Source: Bradyrhizobium arachidis
GTDB lineage: Bacteria; Pseudomonadota; Alphaproteobacteria; Rhizobiales; Xanthobacteraceae
DNA: 64,000 bases
NCBI RefSeq assembly: GCF_024758505.1
Contig: NZ_CP077970.1
Coordinates: forward strand, 1,984,001 to 2,048,000
Reading direction: 5' to 3'
The position numbers and the translations under genes were made by a program. Below the pieces are notes generated by a model, which searched no databases, had not been told where the DNA came from, and saw nothing but the letters and a program-made list of their open reading frames with translations. Shown here piece after piece: positions 48,487 through 56,993 of the stretch; positions within the stretch are counted from its first letter, which is position 1; each line of letters opens with the position of its first letter.

Positions 48487-48529
48487 GGCGTGCCTCCTCG
48501 TTCGAGGCACGCACGAACAACTGAATCGG

Positions 48530-48787
48530 ATGGCCGGCGTGAGTCCTTCGACAAAACCCTTCACGCCCACGCAGGGGCAGTATCTGGCTTTTATCCACCT
48601 CTACACCCGGCTGCATCGCAGGCCCCCGGCCGAAACCGACATACAGGAATATTTCCGCGTCAGCCCGCCTTCGGTTCACCAGATGGTGCTGACGCTGGAA
48701 CGCGCCGGCCTCATCAGACGGCAGCCAAGGACGCCTCGCAGCATCGAGGTCCTCATTGATCCGAAACTCCTGCCGGAGCTAATCTGA
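48530..48787 (+). CDS. LexA/MarR-like winged-helix protein
   Basis: An 85-residue DNA-binding protein: TPTQGQYLAFIHLYTRLHRR, then VSPPSVHQMVLTLERAGLI and RRQPRTPRSIEVLI. This is a LexA-type N-terminal winged helix without the protease domain, a type seen often in Bradyrhizobium. I take ATG 48530; the open frame begins at 48485 across the IS630 end. It diverges from the transposase. Confidence 0.65.
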   Translation: MAGVSPSTKPFTPTQGQYLAFIHLYTRLHRRPPAETDIQEYFRVSPPSVHQMVLTLERAGLIRRQPRTPRSIEVLIDPKLLPELI

Positions 48788-48863
48788 CCGCCGGACCCAA
48801 CCTGTCAAAATCACTGTGCAGAGCCACTAGGCGCTTACAAGGACCAAACAACGGAGCATTGTC

Positions 48864-49351
48864 ATGACTACCGAAAGCAAATCCTCGCGCCGAATGCTCG
48901 ATCGGCTCGACCAAACGCCTCTTCCCAGCTCTTCCGGCGCCGCGGAGGGCCTGTCGCGCCGAGCGGCACTTGCTGGCCTTGCCGCCCCGCCGGACTGCCC
49001 GGCGTCGCGGCGGCCGAACTAGATCCGATCTTCACCTTGATCGAGCAGAACCGCGAGCTCGCCGCGCAATCCGATGCCGCCGCCTCGATATCCACAAGAC
49101 TGGACGAGGGCCCCGAATTTGATGCTGCTGACGAAATCACCGGAGAAAGGGAGGCGGCTCTCCGCCAGCATTTGACGCTGCTCATCCGTTCAAAGCCGAC
49201 CACGATGGCGGGCGTAGTCGCTCTGAGCCGCTACGTTGCGAGCATACCTGCGTGGCGGCTGTCTGAAGATGAAGACGGTTGGCACCAAGCGTTTTTGCGG
49301 ACGCTGGCAGATGCGATGGATGAAATCAGTAGAACGGAGCCGAAATCGTGA
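48864..49351 (+). pseudogene. Tat-signal-type hypothetical gene, frameshifted
   Basis: ATG 48864 opens a frame ending in a twin-arginine-like segment (LSRRAALAGLAA) and then a stop at about 49019. The continuation GLPGVAAAELDPIF then TLIEQNRELAAQSDA lies in another frame and runs to 49351 with coding character (LRTLADAMDEI). A single indel near 48985 would join them. Proteins with this layout are common in Bradyrhizobium; their function is unknown. Confidence 0.55.
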
Positions 49352-49643
49352 CGGTCGGGAACCTAGCTGCCCCCGAATTGTGCTTTCCGGCGAAATGATG
49401 CGCCTTTATGGTGAAAAACAGCGCGTGGACCAGGGGGCGCGACCACCCACCACAAGCCGGCCATGCGATCCTTCACCTTCGTCGATTCCCCACGGGATTG
49501 GCGGCTGCGAGGTCCGGTTTGGGTTTGCCTCCAATTTCCGGGCCTCGCTTCTTGGAACACTTGGCGCATGCCGCTGCATGGTGCAGAACAATTGGCTCCC
49601 CGATTCGTGGTTGAGTTGGGTTCGGTGATGAGTATGAGGCGGA

Positions 49644-50666
49644 ATGGTAATCAAGCGGATTGCCAGCTTTCTTGGCCGTCGCAAATCGAAGGTGCTGGCG
49701 CCGTCCGCGCCCAAGGTTGAACGCGCCTCCGCCGCACCTGCCGGCCCGGAGGTGTCACGAAGGACTCTTGTTATCTGGGAGTCAGAGCTGCGCGCTATTG
49801 CCGCCGAGGCCGCGGCGTGGACGGTCGAGACCGGCGGCGACCTCTTTGGGCGCTGGCAAGTTAATCCGACAGTATTTCTTGCGACAAAAGCGGGCCCAAA
49901 GGCGCAGCGCGACAACGCGCATTTCCGGCTCGACGTCGACTATCTCAGGCAATTGAGCGAGCCGCTCGCGACTGATTGGGCGCTTCGCTATTTCGGCGAT
50001 TGGCATTCCCACCACCGGCTTGGCCTCTCGGAGCCAAGCTCCGGCGACCGCAGACGCATCCGCCAACTTGGAAAGCGCAACAACTTTCCGGGCATGGTGG
50101 AAATCATCGTCACGACGGAGGGATCGCACAACGTGCCCGTCGTGCGCATTCATCCGTGGTTCTACGATCTGGCCGTTGAGGATGGGCCGACGGCAATGAA
50201 TGTCACCTTACACGCTGGATGCAGTCCGGTACGCGAAGCGCTCAGCGCACGTGGTGTGTTTTCGGAACAATCGCTCGATGAGTGGCAAGGCGTTGCGCTG
50301 GACCACGTTCGGATTGGCGATGCGAGTGAACCGCCCGCACTCGGTGACGCCGCCGCCGTGGACACGTCGACGCAGGAACGAGCCCTATCGCATCTCGCTG
50401 AAGCGCTGGAACGGGAGAGCGGCGCGCCCATCGAGCAGCACACGACGGCGTTCGGAAAAATTCTAGTTGCCCAGCTGAAGGAGCCGCATCACCTCGCGTT
50501 CGCCATCGATCAGAAATGGCCGATGAGTGTCCTCGAGGTTCACTGCCTTGATCGGGCAACGGGTGGTGCAGAGCAGATTGAAGCGCCAGCGGGGCTGATG
50601 GTCCCTGACATCAACGGCATCGTGCAGGTGTATCGTGCGGCCAAGGCCGAAAGAGGTATCGCGTGA
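49644..50666 (+). CDS. JAB/MPN isopeptidase-like protein (Cap3-like) of a CBASS operon
   Basis: A 340-residue protein whose N-terminal half is a JAMM metalloprotease: Glu in VETGGDLFGRW and the zinc motif DWHSHHRLGLSEPSSGD (HxH, then S and D). In type II CBASS such a peptidase removes the CD-NTase from its conjugates. The C-terminal half (about 190-340) is an extra domain I do not recognise, making this longer than typical Cap3 (about 160 residues). It is first in a five-gene unit and overlaps the E2 gene by four bases. Confidence 0.85.
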   Translation: MVIKRIASFLGRRKSKVLAPSAPKVERASAAPAGPEVSRRTLVIWESELRAIAAEAAAWTVETGGDLFGRWQVNPTVFLATKAGPKAQRDNAHFRLDVDYLRQLSEPLATDWALRYFGDWHSHHRLGLSEPSSGDRRRIRQLGKRNNFPGMVEIIVTTEGSHNVPVVRIHPWFYDLAVEDGPTAMNVTLHAGCSPVREALSARGVFSEQSLDEWQGVALDHVRIGDASEPPALGDAAAVDTSTQERALSHLAEALERESGAPIEQHTTAFGKILVAQLKEPHHLAFAIDQKWPMSVLEVHCLDRATGGAEQIEAPAGLMVPDINGIVQVYRAAKAERGIA

Positions 50667-51130
50667 ATTGGACATCGGCACAACGACAGCGCCTGCAGCT
50701 TGAACACCAAATTCTACAAAACGAGGGATTTACCCAGTTCGGTGTTTATCATTATGCGACGTACGATACGTACAACGCATCGGGCACGGCGACGACGAGC
50801 GCGGGCCGAAGCTATCAACTTTTCTGCATAATCCCTCCTGGTTATCCCACGGAGCGGCCGTCACTCTACATCACCGATCCGAAGCCACTGTTCAATTACC
50901 ATGGTGCAGCCATCTCGGGGCTGGGCGTCTCGCACGCGATGCACACCTTGGAGCCGCACGCTGCAGGGTGGGTTCAGATTTGCCATTGGCGCAGTGCACG
51001 TTGGCATGCCGGCATCGTTCTGCAGAAGGTTTTTCTCAAGGCGATGCTTTGGCTCGAAGCTTACGAACAGCACCTCGCCACGGGGCGCGATCTCGCTGAC
51101 TTCGTTGGCACAATGCAGGAGACCGCATGA
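50663..51130 (+). CDS. E2-like ubiquitin-conjugating-fold protein of a CBASS operon
   Basis: A 155-residue UBC-fold protein. YQLFCIIPPGYPTERPSLYI is the E2 core strand-Pro region, and HTLEPHAAGWVQICHW then W seven residues later matches the E2 active-site region, putting the catalytic Cys in QICHW. In canonical Cap2 this domain is fused to E1; here it is a separate gene overlapping both the JAB and E1 genes by four bases. It would carry the CD-NTase C-terminus as thioester to a target. Confidence 0.82.
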   Translation: MNWTSAQRQRLQLEHQILQNEGFTQFGVYHYATYDTYNASGTATTSAGRSYQLFCIIPPGYPTERPSLYITDPKPLFNYHGAAISGLGVSHAMHTLEPHAAGWVQICHWRSARWHAGIVLQKVFLKAMLWLEAYEQHLATGRDLADFVGTMQETA

Positions 51131-52578
51131 GCACCGGCGACCAACGCTCGATGATCCGTGAAGCGATGCAGGCCATCGCCCAGCGGAAGCCGGGCAAGTC
51201 AAAGCTCGTCTACGACAAGACGAAGCGCACCATCGTTGCGGTTTCCGAAGGGGTCTCTACCCCGAAGGCGCTTAACATCACGGCTGACGATGCGGATATG
51301 TTTGGTGTCGTGACGCTTTCTTCTGGATGGTTACGCAACAAGTGGCCCGACCTGACAAAGCTCGGCTCACTTGCCGTTGACTTCAGCTCCTGGGACGATG
51401 GCGACGCGCTCACTCAGTTAGAGCTGTGCATTCAAGGCAGCGGTACGCAAGCGCCAGCGACGCTCGTTTTCGGCCAACAGCAGGGACAGCCAGCCGAGGG
51501 GATGGTGATCTCAATCGTCCCAACTGACAAACCAACGCACCGGGCCGACGTGTTTGTGTCGCCTGACAATATCGCGTACCGGGCAGAGCTAATTGAAGGT
51601 GGGAAGCCTGCCGGCGACCGGCGCGAGGTGGTGTTTGCCGATATCGAGCCTCAGCTCGACCTGCGCCGTGCGGGAATATTGGAGACGACCATCCTGAAGG
51701 ACCGGACCGTTCTGTGTATCGGCCTCGGAACGGGCGGAGCCCATGTCGCGGTCGAACTGGCCAAGTCCGGCGTGGGGCATTTCATTCTTGTGGATCGAGA
51801 CCGCCTGTCAGTCGGCAATGTGGTACGACATCCTGGTGGAATCTCGCAGGTGGGCCGCACCAAAGCAAATGTTACGCGCGATCTCATCCTCGAAAAAAAT
51901 CCAAACGCGCAAGTTGATGTCCATATAGTCGATGTCGGTTTTGACAACCGCGGGACGATGGGCGGCCTTGTGCAAGCGGCCGACCTTGTCATCTGCGGAA
52001 CGGACAACCGCCAAAGCAAATTGCTGATCAACGAGCTTTGCGTGTCGGCAAACAAGCCGGCCGTCTACGGGGGCGCATTCCGCCGGGCCTATGGCGGGCA
52101 AATTTTGCGTGTCCGGCCGAAGCATTCCCCATGCCAACAGTGTTTTGTTTCCGCGCTGCCGGATGAAGCATCCGACGTGGAGGTATCCTCGCAGGATGAC
52201 GCGGACGCGATAGCCTACTCGGATCGGCCTGTGGCCGTGGAGCCAGGGCTCTCTTTGGATGTGCTCCCTATCGCCACGCAACTCGCCAAGCTAGCCTTGC
52301 TTGAACTTCTCGCGGACAAGTCCTCCACGCTCAATGTGCTCAAACGTGACTTCGATGCTCCTTGGTATCTCTGGCTTAACCGGCCTGAACCCGGCACGCA
52401 GTATGCCGATATGCCCCCCTTGAGCGAGAGCCGCGATGAGATGACGATCAACCGCTGGTACGGCATCTATTTTGAACGGGACGAGCAATGTCCCGTTTGT
52501 GGCGACTTCCTTGCAGGATTTGCCGCCGCATATAGCATCGACCCAGCACGGCTTCCGGCGCTACCGGAAAAGGATTGA
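51127..52578 (+). CDS. E1-like ThiF-fold activating enzyme of a CBASS operon
   Basis: A 483-residue protein. About 1-185 form an extra N-terminal domain without recognised motifs. From about 198 comes the adenylating Rossmann domain (VLCIGLGTGGAHVAVELAKS; VDRDRLSVGNVVRH; LVICGTDNRQSKLLINE). Two CxxC pairs (SPCQQC and CPVC) probably hold zinc. No other cysteine lies between these pairs, where a catalytic E1 Cys would be expected. It is immediately upstream of the CD-NTase gene and translationally linked to the E2 gene. Confidence 0.87.
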   Translation: MSTGDQRSMIREAMQAIAQRKPGKSKLVYDKTKRTIVAVSEGVSTPKALNITADDADMFGVVTLSSGWLRNKWPDLTKLGSLAVDFSSWDDGDALTQLELCIQGSGTQAPATLVFGQQQGQPAEGMVISIVPTDKPTHRADVFVSPDNIAYRAELIEGGKPAGDRREVVFADIEPQLDLRRAGILETTILKDRTVLCIGLGTGGAHVAVELAKSGVGHFILVDRDRLSVGNVVRHPGGISQVGRTKANVTRDLILEKNPNAQVDVHIVDVGFDNRGTMGGLVQAADLVICGTDNRQSKLLINELCVSANKPAVYGGAFRRAYGGQILRVRPKHSPCQQCFVSALPDEASDVEVSSQDDADAIAYSDRPVAVEPGLSLDVLPIATQLAKLALLELLADKSSTLNVLKRDFDAPWYLWLNRPEPGTQYADMPPLSESRDEMTINRWYGIYFERDEQCPVCGDFLAGFAAAYSIDPARLPALPEKD

Positions 52579-52581
52579 CCC

Positions 52582-53454
52582 GTGGAGCTTTCGGGAGACT
52601 TCGCGAAATATGTCAGCTCGTGCCAGCCTGACGATGATGCCGTGACCAGAGCCAAGAAGGCGCATGAGAAAGTCCGGGATGAGCTAAAAACGGATGAAGA
52701 GACGAAGGATGCTCACGAAGAAACGTTTCTGACGGGTTCCTACCGGCGACATACCGCCATCCACGACATCGAAGATGTGGACGTGGTCTGCATTCTTGAT
52801 TTGGATATTCATGCCGAGGGATCCGAACCCGAGGTCGTTCTCAGCTGGCTTCAGGGCGTGCTGGATAAATATTACAGCGAAACGCGGCCACAAGGCCGTT
52901 CGATCGGCGTTAGTGCTAAAGGTGTGTGGCTCGACATCGTGCCGGGATCGCCCGTTTACGAAGATGGTCCACTCTGGATTCCGGATCGTGACGCCAAGGA
53001 ATGGGTGCAGTCGCACCCCAAGGGACAGATCAGCGCTGCATCCGAGAAGAACAAGTCGACGGATGGTTATTACGTGCAAACTGTGAAGTTGATGAAGGCC
53101 TGGCGCGATCGGCTGCCGACCGAGAAATCAAAGCCGAAGTCCTATATCCTGGAAACGCTTGTCCACCAGACGATAGGCCAACCCACCTCGCACGCGCGGG
53201 CCGTTGTTAGTGTGCTCGAAGGAATCAACTCGTCATATGGGTTTTATCGCGGCTTGGGTACCGTGCCGTTCATCGCCGACCCGGGCTTTGCAACTGTGAA
53301 CGTCGCCAAGCGCTGGAGTAGCGCCGATTTTGATGCTTTCCTCGATCAAGTGAAGTCGGCTGCGGCGACGGCACGTCAGGCGCTTGATGCAACCGATGAA
53401 GCGGAAAGCCGCAAGCTATGGCGAAAGCTTTTCGGTTCGACCTTCGGCGCGTAG
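52582..53454 (+). CDS. CD-NTase (CBASS cyclic-oligonucleotide synthase)
   Basis: A 290-residue nucleotidyltransferase of the cGAS/DncV-like fold: helix-turn TFLTGSYRRHTAI, metal Asp pair in DVDVVCILDLD and a third Asp in VWLDIVPG. It would sense infection and make a cyclic oligonucleotide for the effector encoded next. The C-terminus ends LFGSTFGA, a short free tail ending Gly-Ala that could serve as the site activated by the E1/E2 proteins. It starts three bases after the E1 gene. Confidence 0.88.
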   Translation: MELSGDFAKYVSSCQPDDDAVTRAKKAHEKVRDELKTDEETKDAHEETFLTGSYRRHTAIHDIEDVDVVCILDLDIHAEGSEPEVVLSWLQGVLDKYYSETRPQGRSIGVSAKGVWLDIVPGSPVYEDGPLWIPDRDAKEWVQSHPKGQISAASEKNKSTDGYYVQTVKLMKAWRDRLPTEKSKPKSYILETLVHQTIGQPTSHARAVVSVLEGINSSYGFYRGLGTVPFIADPGFATVNVAKRWSSADFDAFLDQVKSAAATARQALDATDEAESRKLWRKLFGSTFGA

Positions 53455-53463
53455 GAGAAGCGA

Positions 53464-54933
53464 ATGGCCAAAGCCCCATCCGGATCGCCCGATGATAAGG
53501 GGTCGCTCCTCTCGCCGGACGCGATGGGCGGGATCAATGCCGGGAAGGGCTTTGATTTTCAAAGCCGCTACACGGTATGCCACCTGCCAATCTGGCTGCA
53601 GGATGACTCGTTTCATCAGCTCTTCACGGAAGGCACGGGCGATATTGACATTCGTTATCTCGAGAACGGGAAATCCCGCCGCAAGCACATCCAGACGAAA
53701 GACCACGATGTCGCGCCCGCCGAATTCAAGGAGGTCATTGGGGCGTTTCGTAAGTTCAACGCAGATATGCCGGACACTTATCAGGAATTCCGGCTGGCGT
53801 GCCCAAGTCTTTCTCAGCAGATGCGACCTGTTGAAACGGGCCTTTCACGCTTCCGGAACGCCAAGCCCTTTTATGATGACGACGTTCCGGCCTTAGCTCA
53901 GACTAAGTCCGACGTTGATCAGCGCATGCGGACCGTTGGCCTCAGTGATGAGGACATCGCCTTCATCCACGAGAAAGTCTTCATTGATGTTGGGCATGGC
54001 GATCTGGCGCACGATGAGCGTGCGCTTGATCTCTTCATCGCCAGAATGCTTAGTCACCCCGAATTTGCGAGTAAGATTCGAGCGATGGTCCAGCCAGCTT
54101 ACGCTGCCCTTTTGAATAAAGTCGGCGCGAGCAAGGGCGCGGTGTTGGACAAGTCGTCAATCAAAACCCTTTTGCGTTCTGCAGTCCTCGCGGACTTGTC
54201 GGCGGAAGCCAGTGTAACGCTCTGGGTTCACAACTGGACGAAGGAAGCATTCACGCCGCCTGCGGACTATGAGTTGGACTGGACACCTCTGTTCGATCGC
54301 GGGTCACGGAAGGTGCCTTCGCCCGATGCCTGGACGAACGATCTCGTACCGCAACTCGATGGCTTGCGGAAACTGATCATGGCGGCGGGCGCTGTTCGTA
54401 CGATACGGCTGCGCGGAAAATGTACCCTCTCAACCGGCATTGCCATTGGCGCAACATTCCCGGCGGTTGGTAGCTGGACCTTCGAAATCTCGCAGCCGCC
54501 TGCGAAGGAGTTTTGGCGCTCGGATGCAACGCCGACGCCTGGTTACGCCTTGCAGACGGAAATCACCGAGGCGGACCCGAACGGTACGGACCTCGTTCTT
54601 GGCTTGAATATTCGTGGCGATGGCCGCCTGGATGTCATGCGATACGTTGAATCCACCGGCCAGGCGCCAAATGCTTTTGTGTTCATGTCGCCGCCGAGCC
54701 AGGGGGCGCAATCGATCGGCGGCGATGGCGACGCCGTCGCTATGGCGATGGCCGTCCGGGAGGAGCTTGGCAAGCTGTTGAAGGCTCGTCAGCTTCGTAT
54801 GACGCGGTTGTTCTTTTATGGCCCCTTCGCGCTCTCGGTCTTTCTCGGTCAGCAGCTTACCTCGATCGGAAGGATCCAGCTATTCGAGTATCAAGACCCC
54901 AGTTACGTTCCAAGCTGCCTTCTGAAAACCTAA
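53464..54933 (+). CDS. cap4: Cap4-like CBASS effector: nuclease plus SAVED domain
   Basis: A 489-residue effector. The N-terminal DUF4297-type endonuclease shows GINAGKGFDFQSRYT, then GDIDIRY and KHIQTKDH (PD-(D/E)xK-like D...QxK). The C-terminal half resembles a SAVED sensor domain: TDLVLGLNIRGDGRLDV, the stretch ending FVFMSPPSQ, and LFFYGPFALSVFLGQQLTSI near the end. Binding of a cyclic oligonucleotide to SAVED would switch on DNA cleavage. It follows the CD-NTase gene by nine bases with an AGGAGAAG ribosome-binding site. Confidence 0.85.
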   Translation: MAKAPSGSPDDKGSLLSPDAMGGINAGKGFDFQSRYTVCHLPIWLQDDSFHQLFTEGTGDIDIRYLENGKSRRKHIQTKDHDVAPAEFKEVIGAFRKFNADMPDTYQEFRLACPSLSQQMRPVETGLSRFRNAKPFYDDDVPALAQTKSDVDQRMRTVGLSDEDIAFIHEKVFIDVGHGDLAHDERALDLFIARMLSHPEFASKIRAMVQPAYAALLNKVGASKGAVLDKSSIKTLLRSAVLADLSAEASVTLWVHNWTKEAFTPPADYELDWTPLFDRGSRKVPSPDAWTNDLVPQLDGLRKLIMAAGAVRTIRLRGKCTLSTGIAIGATFPAVGSWTFEISQPPAKEFWRSDATPTPGYALQTEITEADPNGTDLVLGLNIRGDGRLDVMRYVESTGQAPNAFVFMSPPSQGAQSIGGDGDAVAMAMAVREELGKLLKARQLRMTRLFFYGPFALSVFLGQQLTSIGRIQLFEYQDPSYVPSCLLKT

Positions 54934-54958
54934 CCCCGCGAATTTTGCATCCCGTCTC

Positions 54959-55997
54959 ATGCCCGCACCGGAAAAACGACCAGAACTGATAAGGCTGCAA
55001 AAGGCTTTCGAGGAGGAGGCCGGGAAGTTTCCCGACCTCTCGTTATCGATCCTGTATTTTTCCCAAGAGGGAATTCCGACGGATCGGATATTCAGGAAGC
55101 CCAATCACCAGATTATGCTCTGGCAGTACTACGGTCAGCACGACGGCTCCGACGATGCCACCACTCGGCTGTACAACAATATGCAGGCGAGCAACTTCGT
55201 CATGGCTGGTTTAAGAGGCTGCCAGTTCTCCGCCTATGCGTTGCTGGAAGGCGAGCCAACGGCGCACTTCATTCGCATGGCTCAGCGGGCCGGCAACCTC
55301 TTTTTCGAGAAAGAGTGCGACCGGATCAAGACTCAGGCCATCGCCGATTTCACATCGAACCTTCCTCCGTCAACGACGGGCAAGCCGATATCTCGCAGTA
55401 ATGCGAACCGGTTGGCGATTTGGCTCAATCATGTCCTGCATCACCTTGGGCGAACGCATCCTCGCTACCTTATGGAATCAAAGGTTGACGTTGATCCATA
55501 CGCTGCCTCCCTCTCGGCGATCGATGCGATGCTTGCGACGGCGAAGCGCAAAGCACCCGCGCCGTCGGCAATTGATACACGGCGCTTTAGGGTTGCGCTT
55601 TCGTTTCCTGGGGAGCACCGTCCCTTCGCCTGCGCGGTCACCGAACATTTGAAGAGTGAACTCGGGAGCGATTCCGTGTTCTACGACAATGACTATGTCG
55701 CTGAGTTGGCGGCCAAACCTGGATGTGCTGTTAGAGCGGATTTATCACGACAACTCCGACCTGGTTGTCGTATTTCTGTGTGGTGACTACAACGTCAAAG
55801 AATGGTGCGGCCTCGAATGGCGAGCCATACGTGACATCGTCAAGCAGCGTCGCGACGCGACTGTGATGCTCCTGCGCCTCGATCAAGCAGACGTGGCGGG
55901 CTTATTTAGCATCGATGGGTACATCGATGTAACGGCTTGGTCACCGGCCCAAACCGCCGAGGCAATCGTGAAGCGTCTTCGCTCGAATGATGCCTAG
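54959..55997 (+). pseudogene. TIR-domain protein gene with internal frameshift
   Basis: The first frame (from ATG 54959) encodes about 200 residues of an unrecognised helical domain and the start of a TIR domain (RFRVALSFPGEHRPFA; VFYDNDYVAELA). The rest of the TIR domain is in another frame: RPNLDVLLERIYHDNSDLVV, then CGLEWRAIRDIVKQRRD (with the presumed catalytic Glu) and DGYIDVTAW, ending at 55997. The indel is near 55707-55712. Joined, it would be about 345 residues. It directly follows the CBASS effector and was probably an added effector or adjacent TIR defence gene. A sequencing error is a possible alternative. Confidence 0.75.
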
Positions 55998-56002
55998 CGT
56001 GG

Positions 56003-56524
56003 TTACGGCAGCCGCGGAAAGAGCCTTTCTATCACAGCCCGACACAGCCGAAGCGATTCAAGCGCGCCCTGCGGAAGTAAGTAAACATTCCCGTGGGCAA
56101 CGTGGTTACGCAGCATCGGTATGAAGCCGAGCTGGCACGCCATCGCGCCGCTCGCCGGACGGCGAGGGCACTTCAAAATGAGCGTGCTCAAGGTAACCCT
56201 TCTCGATCGCCATTTGGAGCAACCGGCTTAGGCCCGGGCTCCTTGAGGTGTTGGGCGGAGCCGGATCTATCCGCCGGCGGAGCGGGTGTAGCCAGCCAGC
56301 TCTGCGAGCGTCGCAAATTCATACACGAACCAAGCGTAAACGAAGGCATTCCGTGCCGTATCGAATTCGCGCCGTGTCTCTTCCGGTACAGTATCAGACA
56401 ACTGGATGGGCTCGATCATCGCGTGCAGATCGGCAACGGACATCGAGCGGGTCCCGCTCGGGTCTGCCAGATTGCGGAACCGCATGTCGGCGTCCAAGAT
56501 GGATGAGATCGGTTTGAGCATGCT
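56003..56524 (-). pseudogene. Decayed hypothetical gene
   Basis: The minus strand from ATG 56524 reads MLKPISSILDADMRFRNLAD, then EFDTARNAFVYAWFVYEFAT. The continuation appears in other frames: LSRLLQMAIEKGYLEHAHFE and then LGFIPMLRNHVAHGNVYLLP up to 56003. The parts form one helical protein of about 170-190 residues with at least two indels. The NHVAHG wording recalls HEPN-like or DUF4145-like proteins, but this is only a hint. Confidence 0.55.
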
Positions 56525-56529
56525 ATACC

Positions 56530-56849
56530 TATCCGCACTTTTGCAGAGAGCCGCCACGGCGATCGGAGCCATCGCCACCGTGGTGGATCGGGTGCGCCAG
56601 ATATCCGCCGACGTCGCCTCCGCTGTCGGGGAGCAGGAAGCGGCAACCCAGGAGATATCGCGTAATGTTCATCAAGCCGCGGACGGAATTCTAGACCTTT
56701 CCGACGATATCCGTAGCGTAACTCACGGCGCGGAAGTCTCGAGCATGATCGCCGGTAGGACGCGCGGGGCAGCGCGCTCGCTGGCCGACGGAGCCGATTC
56801 ACTGCGGCGCGAAGTGACGACGTTTCTGGTCGAAGTCAAGAAAGCCTAA
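56530..56849 (+). pseudogene. Methyl-accepting chemotaxis protein C-terminal fragment
   Basis: AIGAIATVVDRVRQISADVA, then VGEQEAATQEISRNVHQAA and LRREVTTFLVEVKKA match the descending helix of chemoreceptor signalling domains. The tip, HAMP and sensor regions are missing. It is similar to, but not a copy of, the receptor at 19916-21961. Confidence 0.75.
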
Positions 56850-56989
56850 CAAGCTACCGGAAAACCTGCCATTCGGTCCCGCTGCCTGTCACTATAGCTT
56901 GATCTTTCCGCTGAGGCGGCGCGCGGTGCTCGATCGCTCCAACCGGTGCGCTGGCGCCAAAAACTGATGGGTAACTTTCGCAACGGAGG
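56850..56989. other. Short intergenic stretch left of the IS701 element
   Basis: No gene or clear regulatory signal seen. Confidence 0.35.
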
Positions 56990-56993
56990 CTAA

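Noticed and set aside
47719..48759. 346-codon plus-strand frame opposite the IS630 transposase
   Set aside because: Antisense shadow of the transposase gene.
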